From positions 186,001 through 250,000 of the forward strand of contig CAZFQL010000002.1 in NCBI GenBank assembly GCA_964520905.1: a DNA stretch of 64,000 bases, given 5' to 3'. Within the stretch, counting starts at the first letter, position 1. Every line of letters starts with the position of its first letter. The position numbers and the translations under genes were made by a program. Positions 45,654 through 53,751 of this stretch are shown here, piece after piece. Source of the DNA: JAGVIE01 sp964520905. GTDB taxonomy: Bacteria > Bacteroidota > Ignavibacteria > UBA10030 > SZUA-254. The notes beneath the pieces were generated by a model. The model saw nothing but the letters and a program-made list of their open reading frames with translations, ran no database searches and was not told the origin of the DNA.

Positions 45654-46634
45654 GTGAAAAACATTCTCGTCACCGGCGGTACCGGCTTTATCGGCTCCAA
45701 TCTTGTAAGAAAACTCATACGACGTGGATACAACGTTCGCTCGTTTCAGCGTGCATCATCTAACGATATAACACTCAGAGGCGTTGAGGTTGAACATGTT
45801 ACCGGCGATATCTTGGATCGTGATTCACTTGCCGGGGCAATGCGCGGATGCGATACCGTTTTTCATACCGCGGCTCTTGTAACTTTCTGGAAGAGGAAAA
45901 GAAAAGAACAATTCGAAGTAAATGTCAACGGCACTAAGAATGTTGTCGATGCCTGTTTGAAGACTGGCATAGAGAAGCTCCTCCACACCAGCTCTGTTGC
46001 AGCTATCGGCTTTAGAACCGACCGTGAACTAATTGATGAATCGACAGCATATAACTGGGGCACTCGGTATTCATATCGATATACAAAACATCTCGCCGAG
46101 CTTGAAATTCTCAAGGGAGTTGATAAGGGATTGAATGCTTCTATTATAAATCCATCGATAATAATAGGACCTCGTGACATCAATGCGCACGGCGGTATTA
46201 TCATCAAGGATATTAAACGCGGGCGTATTCCATCATACGTCGAAGGAGGCATGAATATAGTCAGTGTTCACGATGTTGTTACCGGTGAGATTTCAGCGGC
46301 GCTTCACGGCAGAAGCGGAGAGCGATATATCCTCGGCGGAGTAAATTTAACCTATCGGGAAGTTTTTCAATTGGTCGCGAAAATTTTAGACGGCAAGCCG
46401 CCAAAGATAAAAGTACCAGTCTGGATGGTCAAATTAACGGGGAAAGTCCTTGATCTCGTCGGTGATATTACACATACCCAGCCACCATTGACATCCGATC
46501 TCACAGCGGCAGCGGGTTTGTATAATTGGTACTCCATCGAGAAAGCAAAACAGGAACTTGGATACAACCCGACCTCAATCGAATATGCGATCAGAGAAGC
46601 GTACGAGTGGTATAAAGAGAATGGGATGGTATGA
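45654..46634 (+). CDS. NAD-dependent epimerase/dehydratase (SDR)
   Basis: 326 residues beginning at a GTG 9 bases after hemB. NILVTGGTGFIGSNLVRKL binds NAD(P), and the catalytic YRYTKHLAE (Y-x3-K) with TSSVAAIG serine are present. It belongs to the dihydroflavonol-reductase/HpnA-like extended SDRs, some of which serve hopanoid or sugar metabolism. No hopanoid gene is in view. It overlaps no gene and ends at a bidirectional terminator. Confidence 0.85.
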   Translation: MKNILVTGGTGFIGSNLVRKLIRRGYNVRSFQRASSNDITLRGVEVEHVTGDILDRDSLAGAMRGCDTVFHTAALVTFWKRKRKEQFEVNVNGTKNVVDACLKTGIEKLLHTSSVAAIGFRTDRELIDESTAYNWGTRYSYRYTKHLAELEILKGVDKGLNASIINPSIIIGPRDINAHGGIIIKDIKRGRIPSYVEGGMNIVSVHDVVTGEISAALHGRSGERYILGGVNLTYREVFQLVAKILDGKPPKIKVPVWMVKLTGKVLDLVGDITHTQPPLTSDLTAAAGLYNWYSIEKAKQELGYNPTSIEYAIREAYEWYKENGMV

Positions 46635-46669
46635 GATATGGGTTGTGAGCTCGTTGGAGATAAAAGAAG

Positions 46670-46713
46670 AACTCCGATTTCTAACTAAGAATTACAAAGA
46701 TGAAATCGGAGTT
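46670..46713. terminator. Bidirectional terminator between epimerase and protease genes
   Basis: AACTCCGATTT (46670-46680) and AAATCGGAGTT (46703-46713) form an 11-bp stem with a 22-base loop between two convergent genes. No long T-run follows, so it may be a stabilising hairpin. Confidence 0.6.
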
Positions 46714-46748
46714 CTGAATTAGCAGAATCAGTTATGATTCAGTTGATA

Positions 46749-49700
46749 CTATTTGACTAATAACATTTTCTTCACATCTATAAACCCCCGTCCTGAGCTT
46801 GTCGAAGGAGACCTGGCTTGTAAGCGGTAGAAATAAACACCATTAGCTAAGTAGTTAGCGTCAAAACGAACTGCTTTATAACCCGCATCTTGCATGCCAT
46901 CAATAAGAGTCGTAATCTCTTCACCGAGTGTGTTGTAAACTTTTAATATTACATGCGCCGCTTCCGGTAAAGAGTATTCAATCACAGTCGATGGGTTGAA
47001 TGGATTCGGAGTGTTTTGTTCTAGAGCATATTCAACCGAAACATTCTTTTGCAATTCATTTACACCATCTTGTATCACGATCTTATCTACCTGCGGCAAA
47101 CAGGGATCAATTGCTTGTGCGATGATGATCAAATCATCATCCGTGTTTGTGTTTACAGCCATACTTCCCGATCCATTTATTTTTATCTTATCATCTTTCT
47201 TGTCCGACTTAGAAATCCAATAAGTTATTTTATTATCCGACTTCGTATTCCAACTAAGGATAAGAGGATAAGCGGCATCTTTAATCTTGATTGGTAATTT
47301 TATTTCACTCTTATCGGGTGGAACAGTTTCGATAAACTTCTTCGAGTGAAAGTTCGCTTTAAATGCACCCTTTGGCGTAAACGGAGGCATCTCGAAATCA
47401 TTAAAACCGAGATTGAATTTCTTTTTCTGATTGCCGACATATAAAGTTTGTGCATTTCCATTTGCATCGGAAACAGTCAGTTGGTCTAATGAGAGGATCG
47501 AGCTATATGGATCACACGGATCGGTACCGCCTCCAGGTGCACTTTGGGTTGTAAACGAGCGAGTTAATGACCAATTGCTTGTTGCGATACTGTTTGATGC
47601 GTTCACCCTCCAGTAATATGTAGTGCTGTACGAAAGTGTTCCTGTTTGTTTCGATATTGTTGTAATATTAGGATAATCATAATAAAGATCGTCGAAACAA
47701 TTGTCAGTTGCAACTTGCAGTCTGTAAGAAGTTGCACCGGTTGAGGAATACCAGTTCAACGTTGGAGTTATTGAAACACCGGTAGCACCATTACTTGGCA
47801 GATTTAAAAAAGGAACTGCCGGCGCTTCCGACGGATTGGGTGGTTGTGGCACACAGGGAAGGTCTCCGCCACTTGGTGGGGTATTTTTATCCATATATAA
47901 TTCACCTGCCTGACTTACTTTGATCCAATACCCTTTACCTGCTTCAATTACATCAGTCGGAAAGTAGCCACCGTTAAATCCAAAGTAAGAAGAGCTAATA
48001 GTTGTGTTTACTGGTGTTATTTGTGAGTGATGGATATCGGAGTAAAGCGAACCAATCATGTTCCAATCGGTTCGAACTCCGATGTGGAATGAATCTTTTG
48101 GTACACCAAAATAATTAACTGTTTGATTAGACGGATAATTCAACCAATAACCGACTCTGTTTTCTACAGTATCTTTTGATACATAATATGGTCCACCTTC
48201 CCATGTTAATGCCGATGATATAGCATCGCCCCACACAGCACTTTTGGCAAAGCTCAATGGTATAACAGGTAAACCCAACATGTTCCAATTTGAATTAACT
48301 TGTGCTGTGAGGTGTATGGATGGGGCCTGAAATACGGCTCTGTATGCATTGATACGACCGTAACCGAATTCTTTAGAGTGATCAGGGTTTGCCGGATCCC
48401 AGTTATAATTATAGTTACCAACTTTATCGGCAGTCTGCTGTATAATATTTCTTATGTCGTTAGGTAATAGATAAGGATTAACAGAAAGAAGAAGACCAAC
48501 AACTCCCGTAACCTGCGGAGCCGCCATTGAAGTACCAGCAAGATAGCCATAATAGGGTGTTAAATCAGTATTACTAGCCAAATAACAATTATATGGTGGA
48601 GTAGTTGAGTAAATATTATTTGGTTTGTCATAATAGTATCTGCCATAATAATCTATTGTATAACCATAACCTCCTGGTGCGGCAATATTTACTTCGGTAC
48701 CAATGGATGAAAACATGGACAAAGTATCATTCCATGTCGACGATGATACAGCAATTACGTTTGAGAAATCAGTAGAATACGCCGCGGGATATCTAACTTC
48801 ACTTCGATAGGCATTTCCGGCTGAAGCGACGATTGTTACACCATAAGTATTTGCATAGTTTACAGCATCATAGGCAGGCTGAGATGGATAAGATCCACCC
48901 CCACTATAATTAATTATGACTCTTTTGGTTGGATTATTGCGATAATAATCAACAGCATATTTTACTCCATTATAAAAAGAGAGAGGCGTACCCCAGCCCC
49001 CTCTATCGAAAACCTGAATGATCATTAACTTACAATTCCACGCAACACCAGCAACACCTATCCCGTTGTTTGTTTCTGATGAGGCAATTCCAGCCACGTG
49101 AGTACCATGACCCGATCTATCACGTACACCTTGCAAATAATCTATTGAGTCTTCTATCGGGTCATCAATAAAATCCGGTCCAAGAATGATTTTATTCGTA
49201 TCATCGAGATCGGGATGACATAATTGTAGTGTGAGGCTGTCAATTGGAATACCTGTATCTAAAATTGCTAAAATCACGTTGGGATTTCCAGTCGCTATAT
49301 CCCAGGCTTGGTTTGCTTTAATATCTGCTCCTGCGGTTGAGCCTTTGAGGATAGGAGAACCTATATTCATAAGACTCCACTGTTTATAATTCAAATAATG
49401 CGGATCATTAGGTTCTACGTTAATATGTGTAACACTATTTGGCTCGGCAATATCAACCATGGGAAGCTTTTTCAGTGAATCTATAACCTGAATAATATCC
49501 GCGCCTTCCAATAGTTCAATCCATCCCCAACCCATTTCATCGAAATCCTGTTTGATTTTGGCTTTATGCTGTAGAAGTACTGGATTTAATAGCGTTTTTG
49601 CATATCCTTTTTTTAATTTTACTGCGATTTCACCATCGACATATTCAATATTTTTATTATTCCAAATTGTGTTTTTGATTTCTTTCCCCGAAATCTGTCT

Positions 49701-49784
49701 TTGAGTATAACAAATATTCGCTGACCCGATAATATATATGGCAAATAAAACTAAGTAACCGAATGTAAATTTATACATTTTCAT
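46749..49784 (-). CDS. Secreted subtilisin-like (S8) protease with fibronectin and type IX sorting domains
   Basis: 1011 residues: signal peptide (about 1-27), propeptide (about 30-120), S8 catalytic domain with D176 (ILDTGIP), H226 (GHGTHVAGI), oxyanion N324 (SAGN) and S419 (GTSMAAPQ), an all-beta region, a fibronectin III-like domain (about 665-755) and a C-terminal type A sorting domain (EQNTPNPFNPST...VYNTLGEEI...GVYFYRLQ). The sorting domain carries a foreign 9-residue stretch SPSTSSGRG encoded by the repeat at 46790-46808 just before the last 11 residues. It would act at the cell surface or outside the cell on proteins. No clear promoter was found. Confidence 0.92.
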   Translation of the reverse strand: MKMYKFTFGYLVLFAIYIIGSANICYTQRQISGKEIKNTIWNNKNIEYVDGEIAVKLKKGYAKTLLNPVLLQHKAKIKQDFDEMGWGWIELLEGADIIQVIDSLKKLPMVDIAEPNSVTHINVEPNDPHYLNYKQWSLMNIGSPILKGSTAGADIKANQAWDIATGNPNVILAILDTGIPIDSLTLQLCHPDLDDTNKIILGPDFIDDPIEDSIDYLQGVRDRSGHGTHVAGIASSETNNGIGVAGVAWNCKLMIIQVFDRGGWGTPLSFYNGVKYAVDYYRNNPTKRVIINYSGGGSYPSQPAYDAVNYANTYGVTIVASAGNAYRSEVRYPAAYSTDFSNVIAVSSSTWNDTLSMFSSIGTEVNIAAPGGYGYTIDYYGRYYYDKPNNIYSTTPPYNCYLASNTDLTPYYGYLAGTSMAAPQVTGVVGLLLSVNPYLLPNDIRNIIQQTADKVGNYNYNWDPANPDHSKEFGYGRINAYRAVFQAPSIHLTAQVNSNWNMLGLPVIPLSFAKSAVWGDAISSALTWEGGPYYVSKDTVENRVGYWLNYPSNQTVNYFGVPKDSFHIGVRTDWNMIGSLYSDIHHSQITPVNTTISSSYFGFNGGYFPTDVIEAGKGYWIKVSQAGELYMDKNTPPSGGDLPCVPQPPNPSEAPAVPFLNLPSNGATGVSITPTLNWYSSTGATSYRLQVATDNCFDDLYYDYPNITTISKQTGTLSYSTTYYWRVNASNSIATSNWSLTRSFTTQSAPGGGTDPCDPYSSILSLDQLTVSDANGNAQTLYVGNQKKKFNLGFNDFEMPPFTPKGAFKANFHSKKFIETVPPDKSEIKLPIKIKDAAYPLILSWNTKSDNKITYWISKSDKKDDKIKINGSGSMAVNTNTDDDLIIIAQAIDPCLPQVDKIVIQDGVNELQKNVSVEYALEQNTPNPFNPSTVIEYSLPEAAHVILKVYNTLGEEITTLIDGMQDAGYKAVRFDANYLANGVYFYRLQARSPSTSSGRGFIDVKKMLLVK
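46790..46808 (-). repeat. REP-like element inside the protease coding region
   Basis: On the minus strand CCTTCGACAAGCTCAGGAC, read in frame as SPSTSSG within the sorting domain. A sister copy with one more base, CCTTCGACTCCGCTCAGGAC, is at 11812-11831 in an intergenic gap. The frame continues through it, so the insertion was a multiple of three bases. Confidence 0.75.
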
Positions 49785-49861
49785 AATATCAATCCCTTCC
49801 TGTTTGATCTCTATTTTTTTGTTAATGTTAAATCAATTTTATAAATTAACTTAAAAGGAAG

Positions 49862-49944
49862 AGCGTCCACAATTGAAAAATGTTTTTCTTCGAAAATAAC
49901 TCTTAGCTCGGGTTCTTCGATGAAATAACAACTTTGCGGACGCT
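49862..49944 (-). other. Long-range inverted repeat between BNR-protein and protease genes
   Basis: On the minus strand AGCGTCCGCAA pairs with TTGTGGACGCT (one G-U) enclosing about 60 bases that can pair again (CGAAGAA with TTCTTCG near the loop). It lies in the 218-base gap after the BNR-protein stop and before the protease start; it may end the first transcript or shape the second leader. Confidence 0.45.
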
Positions 49945-50002
49945 TTAATTTTAAGTGAGACGCCGTCTTGAATAATTTAAACGATTATCGGAAAATATAA
50001 TA

Positions 50003-51679
50003 TTATTTCCGGATTTTTCTTCTAATAATACCTCCAACATCACCACCTCCTTTCGCGCGACCTGCCAATAAAATATTTTCTTCTTTGTTTGACACAATTA
50101 TGTTTAGTTGTCTATATTTAAAAATTTCCAATCCTTCGTTCAGAAATATCCATTCAGAGAAATCTTTTTTTGTTGTCTTAACACATCCGGAACTCGTAGA
50201 AATGTAAACAGAAAATGTGTCATATTTACTAAATAAGATAGAAGATGCACCTACACCTTCTAACTTGGTTTTTTCCCAGGTAACACCTCCATCTTCCGAT
50301 TTAAATAATCCAAAAAACCTAACGTATGCATAAATTAAATTGCTGTCGAAAGGAGATACTGCAATCGCGTCGATTATACTACTTGTTTCACCCAATCCGG
50401 TTAATGTCCAATTATCACCCGCATTGGTTGTTTTAAAGACCGCTCCGATCCAATCGGTTCCGACGTAAATAGTGCTACAATTTCCGGGATCTATTGCAAT
50501 ACAGGTAATACTAGCAGAAATTGTATCCCCAGGAGGTATAAACCAAGTTTCTCCGGCATTTGTCGATTTATATAAGAAACCACCGAAAAACCCTCCTGTT
50601 CCTGCATACAATATGTTTGTATTATTAGGATCTATTGCAAAACTACTTAAACGTGTTTCCGCATCAATTCGGATACCATTCAAAATCGGTCTCCACGATT
50701 CTCCTCCATCAGTGCTCTTAACAATGCCATACGGAAGTGCATATACAACATCCGGATTAATCGGATCGATAGCCACTCCCGAATAACTTCCACCAACCAA
50801 TAATGTATCCCAAGTGATTCCGGCATTTGTGGTTTTGAATAGTTTGCCTACGATACCAGAACTAAAATCTTGCGAACTACCCGCGTAAATTATATCGGAA
50901 TTTGCCGGGTGTACTGCTATTACATCAATCCATTCAGCCCCCAATCCTAAAAATTCCCATTTATACAGCGCATCAACTGTAAAATTAATTGTCGTATCAC
51001 CGTTGATAGTTATGTTATCATATTTCGCAAACTCAATCTTTGGTGTTGTGCTATCTGAGTTTTCGATATAAACAGTGTATGTATCTGTAAGCACATTTCT
51101 GTTAGCATTTTCACTGTTTGACACAAATTTTGTATGCGATAAAAATGATCCTGATTCACCTGGATTAACATAGACCATCTTTCTTGTTTGTGTGCCTTGG
51201 TTACTTGTGATACGGTAAAAATATATCCCATATGCTAATTTGTTGCCACCCATATCTCTTCCATCCCATTCAATGGAATGCGCACCAACTGTTAAACGGT
51301 CTTCATGATAATTTTTTACTCTTCTGCCTAAAATATCATAAATATTTATAGTAATAGATGAGTTCTCTTCTATCGCGAAAGGAATTTCAGTCCGGTTTGA
51401 AAAAGGATTAGGATAATTCTGATAAAGCTTGAAGTTCTTTACGATTGAAGAAGGACCGGGAACACCTGTAAGCATGATACTATAATTACCTAATGTATCC
51501 GTAACGGTCGAGATGACAACAGATGTATCACGTGTTAAAACAAATCGTATTACTGCGTGTTGGATTGGCGTATAGGTTGTTGTGGTAACTTTTCCGCTTA
51601 CAGTAAATCCGAGGGAATTGATATTTACAAGTATTAAAAATAGAAATACCATGTATACTTTATTCTTCATAATGTCCAT
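50003..51679 (-). CDS. BNR/sortilin-like propeller protein with internal sorting-type domain
   Basis: 558 residues from the first ATG (a second Met is three codons later). A signal peptide (about 1-25) precedes a small carboxypeptidase-regulatory-like fold (about 27-78), then residues 83-171 are a complete type A sorting/FlgD-like domain (YQNYPNPFSNRTEIPF, IYDILGRRVK, GGNKLAYGIYFYRITS, RKMVYV). From about 235 to the end come BNR-type repeats of a beta-propeller (AVHPANSDIIYAGSS, TTNAGITWDTL, KSTDGGESWRPI, KSTNAGETWFI, EDGGVTWEKTK). No sorting domain is at the C-terminus. It is probably cell-surface or secreted and binds or cleaves glycans. The order is unusual (see findings). Confidence 0.8.
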   Translation of the reverse strand: MDIMKNKVYMVFLFLILVNINSLGFTVSGKVTTTTYTPIQHAVIRFVLTRDTSVVISTVTDTLGNYSIMLTGVPGPSSIVKNFKLYQNYPNPFSNRTEIPFAIEENSSITINIYDILGRRVKNYHEDRLTVGAHSIEWDGRDMGGNKLAYGIYFYRITSNQGTQTRKMVYVNPGESGSFLSHTKFVSNSENANRNVLTDTYTVYIENSDSTTPKIEFAKYDNITINGDTTINFTVDALYKWEFLGLGAEWIDVIAVHPANSDIIYAGSSQDFSSGIVGKLFKTTNAGITWDTLLVGGSYSGVAIDPINPDVVYALPYGIVKSTDGGESWRPILNGIRIDAETRLSSFAIDPNNTNILYAGTGGFFGGFLYKSTNAGETWFIPPGDTISASITCIAIDPGNCSTIYVGTDWIGAVFKTTNAGDNWTLTGLGETSSIIDAIAVSPFDSNLIYAYVRFFGLFKSEDGGVTWEKTKLEGVGASSILFSKYDTFSVYISTSSGCVKTTKKDFSEWIFLNEGLEIFKYRQLNIIVSNKEENILLAGRAKGGGDVGGIIRRKIRK

Positions 51680-51693
51680 TCCAGTAATTCATA

Positions 51694-51867
51694 TCATAAA
51701 TTTCGATACAAAAACTTACACCCTTTTTGTTTTTCAAAATCATCGTCATAATATTTCTGATTTGAATTCTGCGTGAAAGGTATTGCCGGGGAAAAGAATA
51801 TTTTAGCAACCACAAAAATTGTAATTGCAAATATTTTAATAACGGTTTGTATATCGGCACTTCTCAT
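51694..51867 (-). CDS. Small hydrophobic ORF (57 aa), unknown
   Basis: An ATG at 51867 is preceded by GGAAGGAATACA, a strong ribosome site. The 57 residues have a hydrophobic segment (VIKIFAITIFVVAKIFF) and a polar C-terminus with DDDFEKQK. The stop lies 15 to 24 bases before the BNR-protein start. The region has a good promoter upstream, which supports translation. No family is recognised; it could be a leader peptide coupling expression of the next gene. Confidence 0.45.
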   Translation of the reverse strand: MRSADIQTVIKIFAITIFVVAKIFFSPAIPFTQNSNQKYYDDDFEKQKGCKFLYRNL

Positions 51868-51912
51868 TGTATTCCTTCCAAAATAAAATATGAAACACCA
51901 ATAGCGTCCCGA

Positions 51913-51947
51913 GAGTAGAGTAGAGTAGAGTAGAGTAGAGTAGAGTA
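51913..51947. repeat. Tandem repeat GAGTA x7
   Basis: Seven copies of a 5-base unit lie between the promoter (51985-52013) and the small ORF start (51867), i.e. in the transcribed leader as TACTC x7. The copies can pair with the upstream GTAGAG, so copy number may change leader folding. Confidence 0.9.
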
Positions 51948-51984
51948 AAATCAATCCCGCTCTACTGCCCCTCGCGCTTGGTTT

Positions 51985-52013
51985 AATATAACCAAGTTGG
52001 CATTTTATGTCAA
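51985..52013 (-). promoter_or_regulatory. Sigma70-type promoter of the small ORF/BNR operon
   Basis: TTGACA (52013-52008), exactly 17 bases, TATATT (51990-51985) on the minus strand. The start would fall near 51978, giving a leader of about 110 bases that includes the GAGTA repeat. Confidence 0.7.
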
Positions 52014-52405
52014 GAGAAATTGTAATTTTTTTATGAATTATGAAAATATATTGCTAATCCCAATATTCCATGTAATAATCAATTTTAAACTTAAACAAGT
52101 TTTTTTTAATTTTGATATTCGACGATTCCAATCCCACAATCTTACATTCTTACCTTCCCTATATCGGCAAGATTGGTAAATGATCCTGAACATTCTTAAC
52201 TTACAGAACTCAACCCACTCAGTGGAGCTGAGTAAAATGTTCTCTCGATACATCCCACCTCAACATTTGTTGTGACGAGACACTCGAGAATCTGCTTGCT
52301 CTGTCAGGATTCGAGTTTCAGCACAAAATTTGGGAATCTCGCTCATGGTTGGTAAATTGTATCAAACAAGTTTTTAATTTCAACTTATAATTTTGAATTG
52401 TATAT
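52014..52405. other. Intergenic region before hemL
   Basis: AT-rich DNA with no convincing frame. A short hairpin (ACTCAGTGGAGCTGAGT) lies at about 52217-52233, and an imperfect inverted repeat CTCGAGAATC...GATTCGAG at about 52283-52316. Both lie in what may be a long hemL leader, but no riboswitch class was recognised. Confidence 0.45.
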
Positions 52406-53695
52406 ATGAAGACAAACAAGTCGATCAAATTATTTGACAAAGCAAGAAAATACATCCCCGGCGGAGTGAATTCTCCTGTCAGGGCATTCAGTTCAGTCGG
52501 CACAAAACCACTCTTCATCTCTAAGGCAAAAGGCGCTTACATGTGGGATGTCGATGGCAACAAATTTATAGACTATGTAGGCTCGTGGGGACCGATGATA
52601 CTTGGTCATTCGCATCCACGCATACTGAAAGCAATCGGGCAGACGGCTAAAAACGGTACGAGCTTCGGCGCACCGACAGAACTCGAATTGAAGATGGCGA
52701 AACTTATCACTGAACTTATTCCATCGATTGAAATGGTTCGAATGGTCAACTCCGGCACAGAGGCAACCATGAGTGCAATCCGTCTTGCACGCGCTTATAC
52801 AGGTAAATCCAAAATTATTAAATTCGAGGGATGCTACCATGGGCATGGAGATTCGTTTCTCATTAAAGCGGGATCCGGCGCAACCACGCTTGGTACACCC
52901 GATAGCCCGGGAATCACGAAAGGAATTGCCCGCGATACATTGAATGCAAAATTCAACAACATTGAATCGGTGAAAGAATTAATAAAAGCCCACCGACCCG
53001 ATATTGCGGCAATTATTGTCGAGCCAATTGTCGGTAATATGGGATGCGTGCCGCCGAAGCAGGGATTCCTTCAACAACTTCGTGCATTATGCACAAAAGA
53101 GAAAATTGTCTTCATCCTCGATGAAGTGATGACAGGATTCCGCGTCGCATTGGGCGGTGCACAAGAGTTGTATAACATTAAACCGGATTTAACTACACTT
53201 GGAAAAATCATCGGCGGCGGACTGCCGGTAGGCGCATACGGCGGCAAGCGGGAAATTATGAAGATGGTAGCTCCAAGCGGACCGATGTACCAGGCGGGAA
53301 CGCTTTCCGGCAATCCTCTTGCAATGGCAGCGGGGTACGAAATGCTTTCAATTCTATCCTCACAAAAATCTATTTATAAAAGATTGGAAAGATTGGCGCG
53401 TCAACTTGAAGAAGGAATACACGATAACCTCAGACGGCTCGGGTTGAATCACCGGATTAACCGTGTCGGCTCAATGTTTACGCTTTTCTTCACCGAATGC
53501 GAAGTTACAGATTACGACACAGCAAAAACATCAAATACAAAATTGTTTGCGCGATATTTTCAAGAGATGCTCAAGCGAGGGATATATCTCCCACCGTCTC
53601 AATTTGAAGCAGCGTTTATTTCTGCTGCTCATACTGAGTACGACATCGAAAGAACAGTGCAAATTATTAGCCGATCGCTTTCTAACACAAAATGA
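52406..53695 (+). CDS. hemL: Glutamate-1-semialdehyde 2,1-aminomutase
   Basis: 429 residues. ARKYIPGGVNSPVRAF at the N-terminus, the PLP-binding K267 (TTLGKIIGGGLPVGAYGG), EPIVGNMGC and LDEVMTGFR are typical. It makes 5-aminolevulinate from the HemA product. It stands alone 5.8 kb after the hemB/epimerase operon, separated by the protease and BNR genes on the other strand, so it is regulated on its own. Confidence 0.96.
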   Translation: MKTNKSIKLFDKARKYIPGGVNSPVRAFSSVGTKPLFISKAKGAYMWDVDGNKFIDYVGSWGPMILGHSHPRILKAIGQTAKNGTSFGAPTELELKMAKLITELIPSIEMVRMVNSGTEATMSAIRLARAYTGKSKIIKFEGCYHGHGDSFLIKAGSGATTLGTPDSPGITKGIARDTLNAKFNNIESVKELIKAHRPDIAAIIVEPIVGNMGCVPPKQGFLQQLRALCTKEKIVFILDEVMTGFRVALGGAQELYNIKPDLTTLGKIIGGGLPVGAYGGKREIMKMVAPSGPMYQAGTLSGNPLAMAAGYEMLSILSSQKSIYKRLERLARQLEEGIHDNLRRLGLNHRINRVGSMFTLFFTECEVTDYDTAKTSNTKLFARYFQEMLKRGIYLPPSQFEAAFISAAHTEYDIERTVQIISRSLSNTK

Positions 53696-53728
53696 AAACG
53701 CCATCCCGATAGTTATGAGATGGCGTTT
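53696..53728 (+). terminator. Terminator after hemL
   Basis: AAACGCCATC (53696-53705) and GATGGCGTTT (53719-53728) form a 10-bp stem with a 13-base loop starting one base after the hemL stop, T-rich at the 3' end and, with its A-rich 5' side, able to serve the convergent lipoprotein gene too. Confidence 0.8.
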
Positions 53729-53751
53729 CTGCTGAATTTGTTTCTAAATGG

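Noticed and set aside
51913..51947. CRISPR-like or coding repeat
   Set aside because: The unit is 5 bases without spacers; it is a simple tandem repeat in a leader.
51694..51954. Longer 86-residue version of the small ORF with LYSTLLYSTL residues
   Set aside because: The first 29 residues come from the GAGTA tandem repeat and no ribosome site precedes their ATG, whereas the inner ATG at 51867 has a strong one.
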